From positions 1-43,380 of the forward strand of contig CAJXXT010000018.1 in assembly GCA_913063495.1 (NCBI GenBank): a stretch of 43,380 nucleotides of DNA. The letters run 5' to 3'. Each line of letters begins with the position of its first letter. Position 1 is the first letter of the stretch. This DNA comes from an uncultured Gammaproteobacteria bacterium. Lineage in GTDB: Bacteria > Pseudomonadota > Gammaproteobacteria > Pseudomonadales > Ketobacteraceae. Both the position numbers and the translations under genes were made by a program. The notes beneath the pieces are model-generated. The model searched no databases. It saw nothing but the letters and a program-made list of their open reading frames with translations, and was not told the origin of the DNA. Shown here piece after piece: positions 1 to 7,494 of this stretch.

Positions 1-608
1 TGGTATTCTAATGTGTATGCTGCTGCACCACCCACTAAGCAGCTGCCAAAGATAAAAATTAACTCATGCATTAACATGGCATGTGGAGGCATGTAGAAGA
101 CAGCTAGCAAGCAATAGCTTAGAAAAAGTAGGCAAGCACAGGCTAAGGACAGTCGGAACCCCATGCCAGCAAGCAAAAAACCCACAAAGATGACAAGAAT
201 AAGTCCTTCGTAGGGCAGCTGTTGGTCGAGTTTGTTCGCATATGCAACGCATAAATTGGTTGATAATCCAATAAATAGAACCATGCCGAATGCGAGGGTT
301 TGAAAGCGTTTTTGAAAGATAGGGATGTAGGTGCATACGTAGGACACCGCTAATAAAGGCAGGACAATACCAATACGTAACAAGCTATAAAAATCTTGAG
401 GTTTTCCTGATAACACATTGAAATCAAAAGGGATAAGCAAAAGCATTAATACTGCAGCTACCCACAGAGCAGTTCGCTGTTTAGCGATATTGCGCGCTAA
501 ATACTGAGAGGTGTATTCTGCTTCCATGTCGCTGGGAAAGGAAAGGTTTTTGAAGCCTGCATCCATTTGCCGTCGATACTTCTGTAGGTCCTGCCCAAAG
601 TCGGCCAT
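1..608 (-). CDS. Six-helix membrane protein N-terminus (partial, likely sensor/diguanylate cyclase type)
   Basis: An open frame starts at the ATG read leftward from 608 and runs off the window edge after about 202 codons, so only the N-terminus is visible. A charged, soluble start of about 45 residues (MADFGQDLQKYRRQ...) is followed by about six hydrophobic helices with very short loops (for example VAAVLMLLLIPFDF and LILVIFVGFLLAGMGF), ending at AAAYTLEY. This compact six-helix block with a short polar lead and a downstream Leu-Glu-Tyr linker is common ahead of GGDEF or adenylate/guanylate cyclase domains. The output domain lies outside the window, so that identity is an inference. It could also be another membrane sensor. 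Confidence 0.6.
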   Translation of the reverse strand, partial: MADFGQDLQKYRRQMDAGFKNLSFPSDMEAEYTSQYLARNIAKQRTALWVAAVLMLLLIPFDFNVLSGKPQDFYSLLRIGIVLPLLAVSYVCTYIPIFQKRFQTLAFGMVLFIGLSTNLCVAYANKLDQQLPYEGLILVIFVGFLLAGMGFRLSLACACLLFLSYCLLAVFYMPPHAMLMHELIFIFGSCLVGGAAAYTLEY

Positions 609-856
609 AAAACTCAGTTAATGATTAGTCGAAAAGTGAAGATTTGGTGAGCGAAATTATAGACGTTATATAAAAATTATAGTCGCTTCGTTGGTAATTT
701 TTTGTATATTTCAGGGGCTTACTTTGAGATCTGCTTTGTTCGATCATTTATCGAGAGACCTTTTCTTGGGTTAGTTGTCTTACTAGAGGCGTTTAGAGGT
801 GTTTTTGTATGCGGCTTTTGAAAGTGATTTCTTGGATTTTGGGGGTGAGTTAATTC

Positions 857-885
857 TTGACTGATCGGTTAGATATAATTAATAT
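857..885 (+). promoter_or_regulatory. Sigma70-like promoter of the membrane redoxin gene
   Basis: TTGACT at 857-862 and TAATAT at 880-885 are separated by 17 bp, a good match to a sigma70 promoter. Transcription would begin near 892, about 28 bp upstream of the ATG at 920. The whole spacer and -10 element are covered by the 862-896 palindrome, so a bound protein would block polymerase. Confidence 0.6.
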
Positions 886-896
886 CCAACCGATCA
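862..896. promoter_or_regulatory. 35-bp operator-like palindrome overlapping the promoter
   Basis: Arms TGATCGGTT (862-870) and AACCGATCA (888-896) are perfect inverted repeats. The inner GATAT/ATATC (872-876/882-886) also pairs about the same centre at 879, giving 15 of 17 matching pairs. Size and position between -35 and -10 are typical of TetR- or MarR-type repressor operators. No dedicated regulator gene lies next to it, and the only TetR gene in the window (fabR, 18689) has a different upstream palindrome. Confidence 0.6.
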
Positions 897-919
897 TTCA
901 GAAATCAACTGAGACCCTA

Positions 920-1762
920 ATGAATAAACTAAAAGCGACTTATGTAAGCGTATTTTTAACCGTGTTAACGCTAATAACGGCGTATGCCATCTATGACTTT
1001 ATGGCAAACCCGATAGCTTGGGGTGGGGTACTGTTAACAACGTTACCGTTACTGTTAATGCTAGTGCGTGCCTTTCTATTGTCTAATTTGGCGAGAACGT
1101 CGGAGAAATTGACGGTATTTACTGGACTAGGTGTTGTCGGTATTGTGGTTGCAGGTTATGGCAGTATGACAGCGTCCATGCCTGTTCCAGTGATTGTTGC
1201 TGTTGTGGCTTTTGTCGGGTTTCAGCTTTATAACCGTTGGTATTCGAACCTGGATAGAACTGAGAGTGAGTTGTTAAAGGAAGGTCAGCAACTGCCGGAA
1301 TTTACTGTATACCAAACGGATGGCCGAGAGTTCTCCTCAAGTGAATTTAACGGTAGTCCTGCGCTGATTCTGTTTTATCGTGGCAACTGGTGTCCTCTTT
1401 GTATGGCTCAAATTAGGGAGATAGCAGCGCAATATAAGGAAATGGCCGACAAAGGTATAAAAATAGCACTTATTAGCCCTCAGCCAGAAGGACACTCTAA
1501 GAAGTTGTCAGACAAATTTGACGTACCGTTCTTGTTTTTGGTGGATAAAAACAATGCGGCGGCGGAGAAGCTTAATATTGCTATGAAAGATGGGTTGCCG
1601 CTGGGTATGGAGGTACTGGGTTATGATGGTGATACCGTATTGCCCACGGCATTGTTTATCAATGCCGAAGGGAAGATTGTGTATTCGGATCAGACCAGTA
1701 ATTACCGTGTTCGCCCTGAGCCAGAAGAGTACCTGCGTGTCGCCGAGGCGAACGGACTGTAA
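920..1762 (+). CDS. Membrane-anchored redoxin (AhpC/TSA-like thioredoxin fold)
   Basis: The 280-residue protein has four hydrophobic helices in its first 105 residues (for example SVFLTVLTLITAYAIYDF and VIVAVVAFVGFQLY), then a thioredoxin-fold domain from about 120 to 280. FYRGNWCPLCMAQ places a C-P-L-C pair at residues 158 and 161, as in AhpC/TSA-type peroxiredoxin-like proteins. TALFINAEGKIVYSD is the usual cis-Pro strand region. It is probably a membrane-tethered thiol oxidoreductase or peroxidase; the substrate is unknown. I start it at ATG 920 because the upstream in-frame TTG at 857 lies in the promoter's -35 element. The overlapping palindrome suggests repression by a ligand- or stress-responsive regulator. 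Confidence 0.75.
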   Translation: MNKLKATYVSVFLTVLTLITAYAIYDFMANPIAWGGVLLTTLPLLLMLVRAFLLSNLARTSEKLTVFTGLGVVGIVVAGYGSMTASMPVPVIVAVVAFVGFQLYNRWYSNLDRTESELLKEGQQLPEFTVYQTDGREFSSSEFNGSPALILFYRGNWCPLCMAQIREIAAQYKEMADKGIKIALISPQPEGHSKKLSDKFDVPFLFLVDKNNAAAEKLNIAMKDGLPLGMEVLGYDGDTVLPTALFINAEGKIVYSDQTSNYRVRPEPEEYLRVAEANGL

Positions 1763-1870
1763 TTTAGCTCAAATTCACATCATATAGTTCTCAATATAGT
1801 TCCAAATATTTGTGCTGTTGCTGTCTTTATAACACCCTACTTCCCCGTGTTTTAAAGGCAGTGACACCGA

Positions 1871-4800
1871 ATGTCCTACACCAAGGTTCGACCAGTTCCT
1901 CAAGTTATGCCTCACCTCATACCTCAACTTGAGCCAGAATTAGCCAGCTGGTTGTTGGAAGATATACCTAATAATCATTGGGTACATATTTGTTATCAGT
2001 TCCCGGAAATTTCCCCCATTGCACCTGTTCCGTTGTCAGATGTCACCTATCGTATTGTTAGCCTTCAGGATGAAAATGTTAGCATTAGTGGAAAGCTAGA
2101 TTCCCAAGGGAAAGCTTATCACGAAGGTTTTATTCCAGGCCCCGTGGCGGTGTATCTCGCCACAGATGATACCGCAGCGATAGACATTGAGATTGATAAC
2201 CTTCAGCAAAATATTCAGCAAAGTTTTGATAATTTGGCGGTGTTGTTGTCATCTCAGAAATTACCGCTGGATCATAACCTGCAACAAAAAGGGTTTACAC
2301 GTTGTCAGGGTTATCTAGAAATTGTTAATGCGGTAGTGAATAAAAAACCTATCGAAGTCATTCAATTATTAAGTGATTACGGTCAATTATCTGAGGCACA
2401 TACAATATCGATATTTCTACTCTCATCAGATGATACCTTTGTGTCGATGTTGTCGGAGTTTATTGAAAAAATTTGGCGAGAGACAGATGATAACGTACTG
2501 GTTCAAGGTTTTGTTTTAGATCTATTGAATGGTTTGTTGATTGAGGTATTGCTAGGGGAGGGCGTCTTTATTGTTCGTGATATGTTGTCACTGCTAGGTT
2601 GTTGTAAATCGTTTTTTTCTCCAGCGGAATTGCTGTTAGATGAAATTGTGGAGCAGTTGCAAGAGTTGATGCCTCTGTTTCAACAAAGCAAAATAAGCAC
2701 AACATTACAGGGAAGAACCAATACAGAGATTGTTGTGCAATGGCGTGAACCTCCAAATCCACAGCGGTGCGATAAACATTATTCAAATGTTGCTCTGGTA
2801 CCAGTGAATGTTACTGATGAGGTGGTTTTAGCCCATACCGACTTTGAATTGAATGGCCCTATACCGTTACGATGGACACGTCATTATCGTTCATCATATG
2901 TCGGCGGTTGGTGTTGCATTGCCAATGAAGTCATTCATGTGTCAAAAGGATGGGTTAATTATTGTCGAGAAGATGGCATTACTATTTCTTTTGAGTTACC
3001 TCCTATTGGAAAATACTCTACCAACGTTACTAGCGGCCTTATTCTGCAGCGGGAGTTTTACAGTGTTTTTATTATTAAGGGGGCGGGGGATACTCAGCGA
3101 GTATTTAGCGGGCTGTATTCAACAACGTTACCTAAAGGTGTTCCTATAGAGGGTGGCCGTCTTGAAGAAACGATACCGTTGACGCAACTTAAGAATCAAT
3201 ACACCGAAGCGTGGAGCTTCTATTATCAACGCGTGGATCAGCAACCGTTGAAGCTAGTAGGGGCGCAAAGTAGTTGGGGGTGCGATGTCTCGATTGAATG
3301 GAATGCATCTGGTCATATGGCACGAGTGGTGAATAAAAATGATGGCAAGGTATTGGCTCAATATGATTGGGGCAGCGATTCTAGGGGTAGCAATGGTTTA
3401 TTGAGTGCGGTTAATGATACCGCGAGGCAGCGTCAGTATACGTACAATGATGAATCGAAAATATCAACAATGATATTGCCCAATGGGCTCGAAATACAGT
3501 GTCTAAATAGCAAGGTAACGGAAAACAAATACGCTGAAGTGCATAATGGTGAGCGTCAACGGTACCGCTATGGTAAAAACCATCTACTTGCGTCTTACAC
3601 GGATGCAGAAAAAAATATAACGCAATACCGACATGATGCAGAGGGCATGTTAACAGCGTTTATTGATCCAGCGGGAGGTGGGTTTAGTTTGTCATATGAC
3701 GGCGAAAGTCGGGTGCAAGAAGTTACCAATGCATTGGGAGAAAGTTGGGGGTGTGAATATAACAAGCAAGGAGCTGTTGAAGCCTTTGTTGACCCGGAAG
3801 GTGTGGCGTATAGAATAAACTGCATTGCTGGACGACCCGTATCGATGTCCGTAGACATAGAGCTAGATAACGAAGGTGGCATTCAGCGTTATTGGCAATG
3901 GGATGCTTGCGCTAAACTGATTATGGACAGTGCGAACGGGTGTTTAAATCAAGCAACTTATGACAGCTATGGGAAGTTGATACAACTTGCAGACCGTGGA
4001 CAGGAAGTATTGTCTTTTGATTATAATCCTCATAACCAGTTACAAAAAATCAGTGCTAACGGTATGACACAATTGGCAGTAACGTATCATTGCTCTGGAA
4101 TGATGTCGCAAATAGCAAAACCTAGCGGCCATTGTGTTGATCTACAATTTGATGATCACGGGCGTTTGTTGGGTTGGAAAGAGACGTTAGGAGCCAGGGC
4201 GAAATCGCAATCACTGACTATCCAATACGATACCGTGGGGCGGGTGTTGCGATTAGATAGTCATGGAGAAAATTCCGGGAGTTTGCAATTCGAATACGGA
4301 AAAGGGGAGTTACCCTATGCTTGTGTTGATGCATCTGGGCGTGAGTTTCAGCTGCATTTTAATGCGCAAGGATTGTTGTCTAAATGTGAATCCAAAAAGG
4401 CGACTCATCAAAATCTACATCAAAGCCAAGATAACGATAAAGAGCAACCCATAATATGGCAGTACGATGCTTGCGGGCGGCAGACTTATCGATCTTGTTT
4501 AGCGTACGATGTTAAAACGCAATACGATGTTTTGGGTCGAGCTGTAGAGCATCTTGATGGAGAGAATGTTGCTCAGTGTGCCTATCAGTCGAGAGGTCAA
4601 GTTGCTCACTATCAATCACCGCTAGGGAAAATTGAGCATACCTATAATGCGTTAGGATATAGGGAGAGTACAACGCACTCTAATGGTTACGTTGTTACTT
4701 ATCAGTACGGTGCGTCGGGAATGTTGACGAGCATTGAGGTTAATGAAAATATTGTTTTGACCTATATTCGTGATAGCGCCGGTGTTGAGTTATACCGAAA

Positions 4801-5377
4801 ATTGGGTGCTTACGAGAGTCAGGGTGATGGCTCTATCACAGGTTACGTTGAAACCCACTTTGATAAAACGATCGAAGATGTAATAGAACAAATACGTTTA
4901 CAAGGCGATGATAACGGTTCCGCCAGGTTACTCGCGCATATGTTGTTTGTGCTGCAACTGGATATGTTGGATTTCCCATTGTTATTGCAACAGCAATTAA
5001 TGGGACTGAAAGATAATGGCAACCCTTTGAGAGGTATTGCAAAAATACCAAGCTCATGTCAGATAAAGGATGGCATTGTTGTACACCACCCCGTAAGCGG
5101 AGAGCCATTGTTGGTGATTTATCAAAACCAAGTGTACTTTCATGAGAACAATAATGAACGTGAGTGGCGAGATTGGAATGGAAATGACACCACATTAAAC
5201 GGTATTCGTGTAGGTAGGGAGTGTTTGCATATCAAACCGATGGGTGACGTTGATATAACAAAAGTTATGAGCGATACCAATAGAGAACCTCCTCATGGGA
5301 TGTTATGGGATTTTGTAACCAAAGGTATTTCCTCAACGGTTATGAATACTATATCGCTATCAAATATTGCCAGGTAG
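1871..5377 (+). CDS. Orphan RHS/YD-repeat protein lacking a canonical RHS core and toxin tip
   Basis: The protein has 1168 residues. Residues 1-290 are not RHS; around residues 60-100 a segment reading ISGKLDSQGKAYHEGFIPG resembles the small beta-sandwich domains common in secretion-linked proteins. From about 298 (RCDKHYSNVALVP, then FELNGPIPLRWTRHYRSS) it matches the DUF6531 entry module of RHS proteins. Degenerate YD repeats (QYDWGSDSRG, QYRHDAEGML, QYDACGRQTYR, HTYNALGYRES) continue to about 960. The usual core ending (DPxGL) and a separate toxin are absent; the last 180 residues are unlike the repeats. There is no VgrG, PAAR or immunity-like gene beside it, so it is either a decayed effector shell or a structural wall-type YD protein. 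An intrinsic terminator follows. Confidence 0.75.
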   Translation: MSYTKVRPVPQVMPHLIPQLEPELASWLLEDIPNNHWVHICYQFPEISPIAPVPLSDVTYRIVSLQDENVSISGKLDSQGKAYHEGFIPGPVAVYLATDDTAAIDIEIDNLQQNIQQSFDNLAVLLSSQKLPLDHNLQQKGFTRCQGYLEIVNAVVNKKPIEVIQLLSDYGQLSEAHTISIFLLSSDDTFVSMLSEFIEKIWRETDDNVLVQGFVLDLLNGLLIEVLLGEGVFIVRDMLSLLGCCKSFFSPAELLLDEIVEQLQELMPLFQQSKISTTLQGRTNTEIVVQWREPPNPQRCDKHYSNVALVPVNVTDEVVLAHTDFELNGPIPLRWTRHYRSSYVGGWCCIANEVIHVSKGWVNYCREDGITISFELPPIGKYSTNVTSGLILQREFYSVFIIKGAGDTQRVFSGLYSTTLPKGVPIEGGRLEETIPLTQLKNQYTEAWSFYYQRVDQQPLKLVGAQSSWGCDVSIEWNASGHMARVVNKNDGKVLAQYDWGSDSRGSNGLLSAVNDTARQRQYTYNDESKISTMILPNGLEIQCLNSKVTENKYAEVHNGERQRYRYGKNHLLASYTDAEKNITQYRHDAEGMLTAFIDPAGGGFSLSYDGESRVQEVTNALGESWGCEYNKQGAVEAFVDPEGVAYRINCIAGRPVSMSVDIELDNEGGIQRYWQWDACAKLIMDSANGCLNQATYDSYGKLIQLADRGQEVLSFDYNPHNQLQKISANGMTQLAVTYHCSGMMSQIAKPSGHCVDLQFDDHGRLLGWKETLGARAKSQSLTIQYDTVGRVLRLDSHGENSGSLQFEYGKGELPYACVDASGREFQLHFNAQGLLSKCESKKATHQNLHQSQDNDKEQPIIWQYDACGRQTYRSCLAYDVKTQYDVLGRAVEHLDGENVAQCAYQSRGQVAHYQSPLGKIEHTYNALGYRESTTHSNGYVVTYQYGASGMLTSIEVNENIVLTYIRDSAGVELYRKLGAYESQGDGSITGYVETHFDKTIEDVIEQIRLQGDDNGSARLLAHMLFVLQLDMLDFPLLLQQQLMGLKDNGNPLRGIAKIPSSCQIKDGIVVHHPVSGEPLLVIYQNQVYFHENNNEREWRDWNGNDTTLNGIRVGRECLHIKPMGDVDITKVMSDTNREPPHGMLWDFVTKGISSTVMNTISLSNIAR

Positions 5378-5384
5378 TAATGCC

Positions 5385-6503
5385 TCAGGGCTTTAGCAGC
5401 GCTAAGGGTTCTTTTTTAGGCTGCTCTTGATTCGCCAAATACTTATCTAAGATAGGTTCCAGGTACAGAGGGTTAAAACTGTAGGGGCCTTTGCCGGGGT
5501 TATAAATAATACGCCCGTCAGCACCAATAAAGTAAAGCCTAGCAGGGCGTCCAACCCAGCGGTTGTTGACCGCATTGTCCATACTGTCAACTAATAGCGG
5601 AATACCTTGGTTTAATAAATTGCTCTTGAGGCGATCTGCAGCCCAACGTCGTTCCGTGAAGTTAGTGTGCTGGGCGATGTCAGTTGCAACAGGATGATTG
5701 AATAATATTTTACTGGTTTCTACAAGCTGCGTGCGTGCCAATGGCCACTCGTCAATCGCGTGAGGTTCGCTAACATACACACCCACAAAATTGATGGAGT
5801 CTTTATATTTCTCATGCAATTGATTGATGTCTGCTAAACCTGCGCTAAATACGGGGCAGCTGTTTGCGCCAAGAAATAACACAACGGGTTTTTCTCCCAG
5901 AAAATCAGACAGCTGAGAGGTTGTTTTACCGTCGGAATGTAACAAAGAGAATTCAACGGCTTGTTGTCCTGATTTAGGCGCATTGATGTCGAATTCATTC
6001 TGCCAACTTTGTTCTAGAGGGCGGTACGTCATAACGTCTTGAGCAATGTATCGCATTGCTTGCAGAGGAGAGTTGTGCTCGTAAACAGAAAATGTTGTTG
6101 CGACAATAGCAAAAACAACCACAGCATAGCGCGATAACGTACCAGTGGTTTGTGAGTGCAAAGCCCAAAGACGTTGGTAGGTAATGTACACAACAGCAAC
6201 GCAGATAAATGTTAATAGTGATACAAAAAACGGTAAGTCGATAACTAAGGGTAGGCAAAGGAGCGTCGCGAGGGCGAGCTGGATAATGCCGACGTTTCGT
6301 TTGTGCTCATTGGGCAGGTTGTTAATGAAACCTAGATGGTTTAGCCATGTAATGCCATCTTTTTGCAATAGGTTGATGACAGAGGAGAAAAGTATCGCCA
6401 ACCCTAAGCCCAGTTGAATACCTGCTAGGGCACCATGCGTGCTGTACGCAAGAACAAATGGCAGAACCGAGTTTATGGACATGATTTGTTCATACTGTTC
6501 CAT
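5385..6503 (-). CDS. Membrane-anchored iodothyronine deiodinase-family protein, Cys form
   Basis: The 372-residue protein has about four hydrophobic helices before residue 140 and a thioredoxin-fold domain from about 180. The domain follows the deiodinase pattern: GANSCPVF puts Cys216 where animal enzymes have selenocysteine in a U-P-P-F motif; VYVSEPHAIDEW (242-253) matches their VYIDEAHPSDGW with Glu246 and His248; MDNAVNNRW and GKGPYSFNP (337-345) match the C-terminal half. Codon 216 is TGC, so no recoding is needed. The biological substrate is unknown; reductive dehalogenation or a general thiol redox role are both possible. The start is ATG 6503, preceded by GGAG seven bases upstream. 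It is divergent from the GST-like gene and converges on the RHS gene with a 7-bp gap. Confidence 0.75.
   Translation of the reverse strand: MEQYEQIMSINSVLPFVLAYSTHGALAGIQLGLGLAILFSSVINLLQKDGITWLNHLGFINNLPNEHKRNVGIIQLALATLLCLPLVIDLPFFVSLLTFICVAVVYITYQRLWALHSQTTGTLSRYAVVVFAIVATTFSVYEHNSPLQAMRYIAQDVMTYRPLEQSWQNEFDINAPKSGQQAVEFSLLHSDGKTTSQLSDFLGEKPVVLFLGANSCPVFSAGLADINQLHEKYKDSINFVGVYVSEPHAIDEWPLARTQLVETSKILFNHPVATDIAQHTNFTERRWAADRLKSNLLNQGIPLLVDSMDNAVNNRWVGRPARLYFIGADGRIIYNPGKGPYSFNPLYLEPILDKYLANQEQPKKEPLALLKP
5391..5417 (+). terminator. Intrinsic terminator of the RHS gene
   Basis: CTTTAGC (5391-5397) pairs with GCTAAGG (5401-5407) around a 3-nt loop, with one G-U pair. It is followed by GTTC and six Ts (5412-5417). 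It starts 14 bp after the RHS stop and lies inside the last codons of the convergent deiodinase-like gene. Confidence 0.65.
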
Positions 6504-6541
6504 GATTTTCTCCAGAGGTAATTAAGCATATTCGAACTTGT

Positions 6542-6569
6542 ATTCTATCTTTAAATGATTAATAGTCAA
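6542..6569 (-). promoter_or_regulatory. Promoter of the deiodinase-family gene
   Basis: Read on the minus strand, TTGACT (6569-6564) and TAGAAT (6547-6542) lie 16 bp apart, close to sigma70 consensus. They are placed to start transcription about 30 bp upstream of the ATG at 6503. Confidence 0.5.
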
Positions 6570-6630
6570 TTGTGAATGATATTCAGTTTTGTTTGTTTAC
6601 GTTAATATTTAGCTCACGGGAGATTGTTTG

Positions 6631-7491
6631 ATGAAAAATGAAGAGGTGCGAATAACGGGGAATGGGGCTAAGGGTCTATCATCTACCCCACTAATAACGC
6701 TGTATACATTTACTATGAGCCCATACGCTCAAAAGGTGCACTGCTATTTGCAATACAAGGGGCTGCCGTTTCGATGTTTTTACATCAACCCATTACGCTT
6801 GAAAAAAGACTTGCCAGTAGGTACACAGGTGCCAGCCTTGACGGTTGGAGACCAGAGTAAAACGGACTCTTCTGCCATTGGGTTGTGGCTGGATGAATTA
6901 TTCCCTGATCATGCGCGACTGTTACCGAAAGATCCCGCGCAAAAAGAAGAGGTATTGAAGATTGATCAATGGGTTACTCACCGGTTGATACCAGGCAATT
7001 TTAGATTCTATCCGGGTGTCGGTTTTACGCCACGGCGAGTGCTAAATGGTTGGCGATTAGGGCAGATATTACATAAAACATCTCATGGAGGTATTCCACT
7101 AACACTTCAGGTTATGTGGCCATTAATACTCAGCCAATTGGGGTTTTTAAAAGATATGGTTGAGATGAGCGATCAGCATGTGCCACTAAAGCAAGCGAAT
7201 ACAACGCTGCGTGAAGAGTTTTTGGCACACCTAGGTGACGGGCCATTTTTAGGTGGAATGACACAACCAAGTTTGGCTGATTTAAGTGCCTACCCTCACT
7301 TTGTTACGCCTTATGTGGGTGGCTTTAGAGGAGCAGAAGGTATTTTGGAATACCCTGAAATTGTTGCTTGGTTACAGCGTGTTAGAGGTTTTTTGAATGA
7401 TACTCCACCATTGATGCCTGCTGTTGCGTTGAAAAGAGAGTTTCCAGGCGATCAGAAAAATACGAGCACTATACGAGTACTATCGGTGTAA
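6631..7491 (+). CDS. Glutathione S-transferase family protein
   Basis: The 286-residue protein has an N-terminal thioredoxin-like domain (LITLYTFTMSPYAQKVHCYL, then QVPALTVGDQ with the cis-Pro that contacts glutathione, then DSSAIGLWLDELFP). An all-helical C-terminal domain contains FLGGMTQPSLADLSAYP, the conserved helix-6 capping region of GSTs. There are no membrane segments. It probably conjugates or reduces small electrophiles in the cytoplasm with glutathione; the exact reaction cannot be told. ATG 6631 is chosen because GGGAG lies eight bases upstream; a TTG directly before it is in frame but less likely. It shares a divergent promoter region with the deiodinase-family gene, and its stop is 3 bp from the end of the convergent kinase gene. 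Confidence 0.8.
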   Translation: MKNEEVRITGNGAKGLSSTPLITLYTFTMSPYAQKVHCYLQYKGLPFRCFYINPLRLKKDLPVGTQVPALTVGDQSKTDSSAIGLWLDELFPDHARLLPKDPAQKEEVLKIDQWVTHRLIPGNFRFYPGVGFTPRRVLNGWRLGQILHKTSHGGIPLTLQVMWPLILSQLGFLKDMVEMSDQHVPLKQANTTLREEFLAHLGDGPFLGGMTQPSLADLSAYPHFVTPYVGGFRGAEGILEYPEIVAWLQRVRGFLNDTPPLMPAVALKREFPGDQKNTSTIRVLSV

Positions 7492-7494
7492 ATG

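Larger units (their letters stand above)
609..919. other. Intergenic region between divergent genes
   Basis: About 310 bp separate two divergently transcribed genes. The left part (609-850) is A+T-rich with no recognisable RNA gene or supported small ORF. The right end holds the promoter and palindrome annotated at 857-896. A TTG in frame with the downstream gene exists at 857, but it lies inside that promoter and has no ribosome binding site. Confidence 0.6.

Noticed and set aside
3595..5195. Antisense open frames within the RHS gene (3595-3882 and 4836-5195, minus strand)
   Set aside because: No ribosome sites or family resemblance; they are by-products of the strong coding frame on the other strand.
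5856..5858. Selenocysteine codon in the deiodinase-family gene
   Set aside because: The codon is TGC (Cys) on the coding strand, not TGA, so no recoding is involved.
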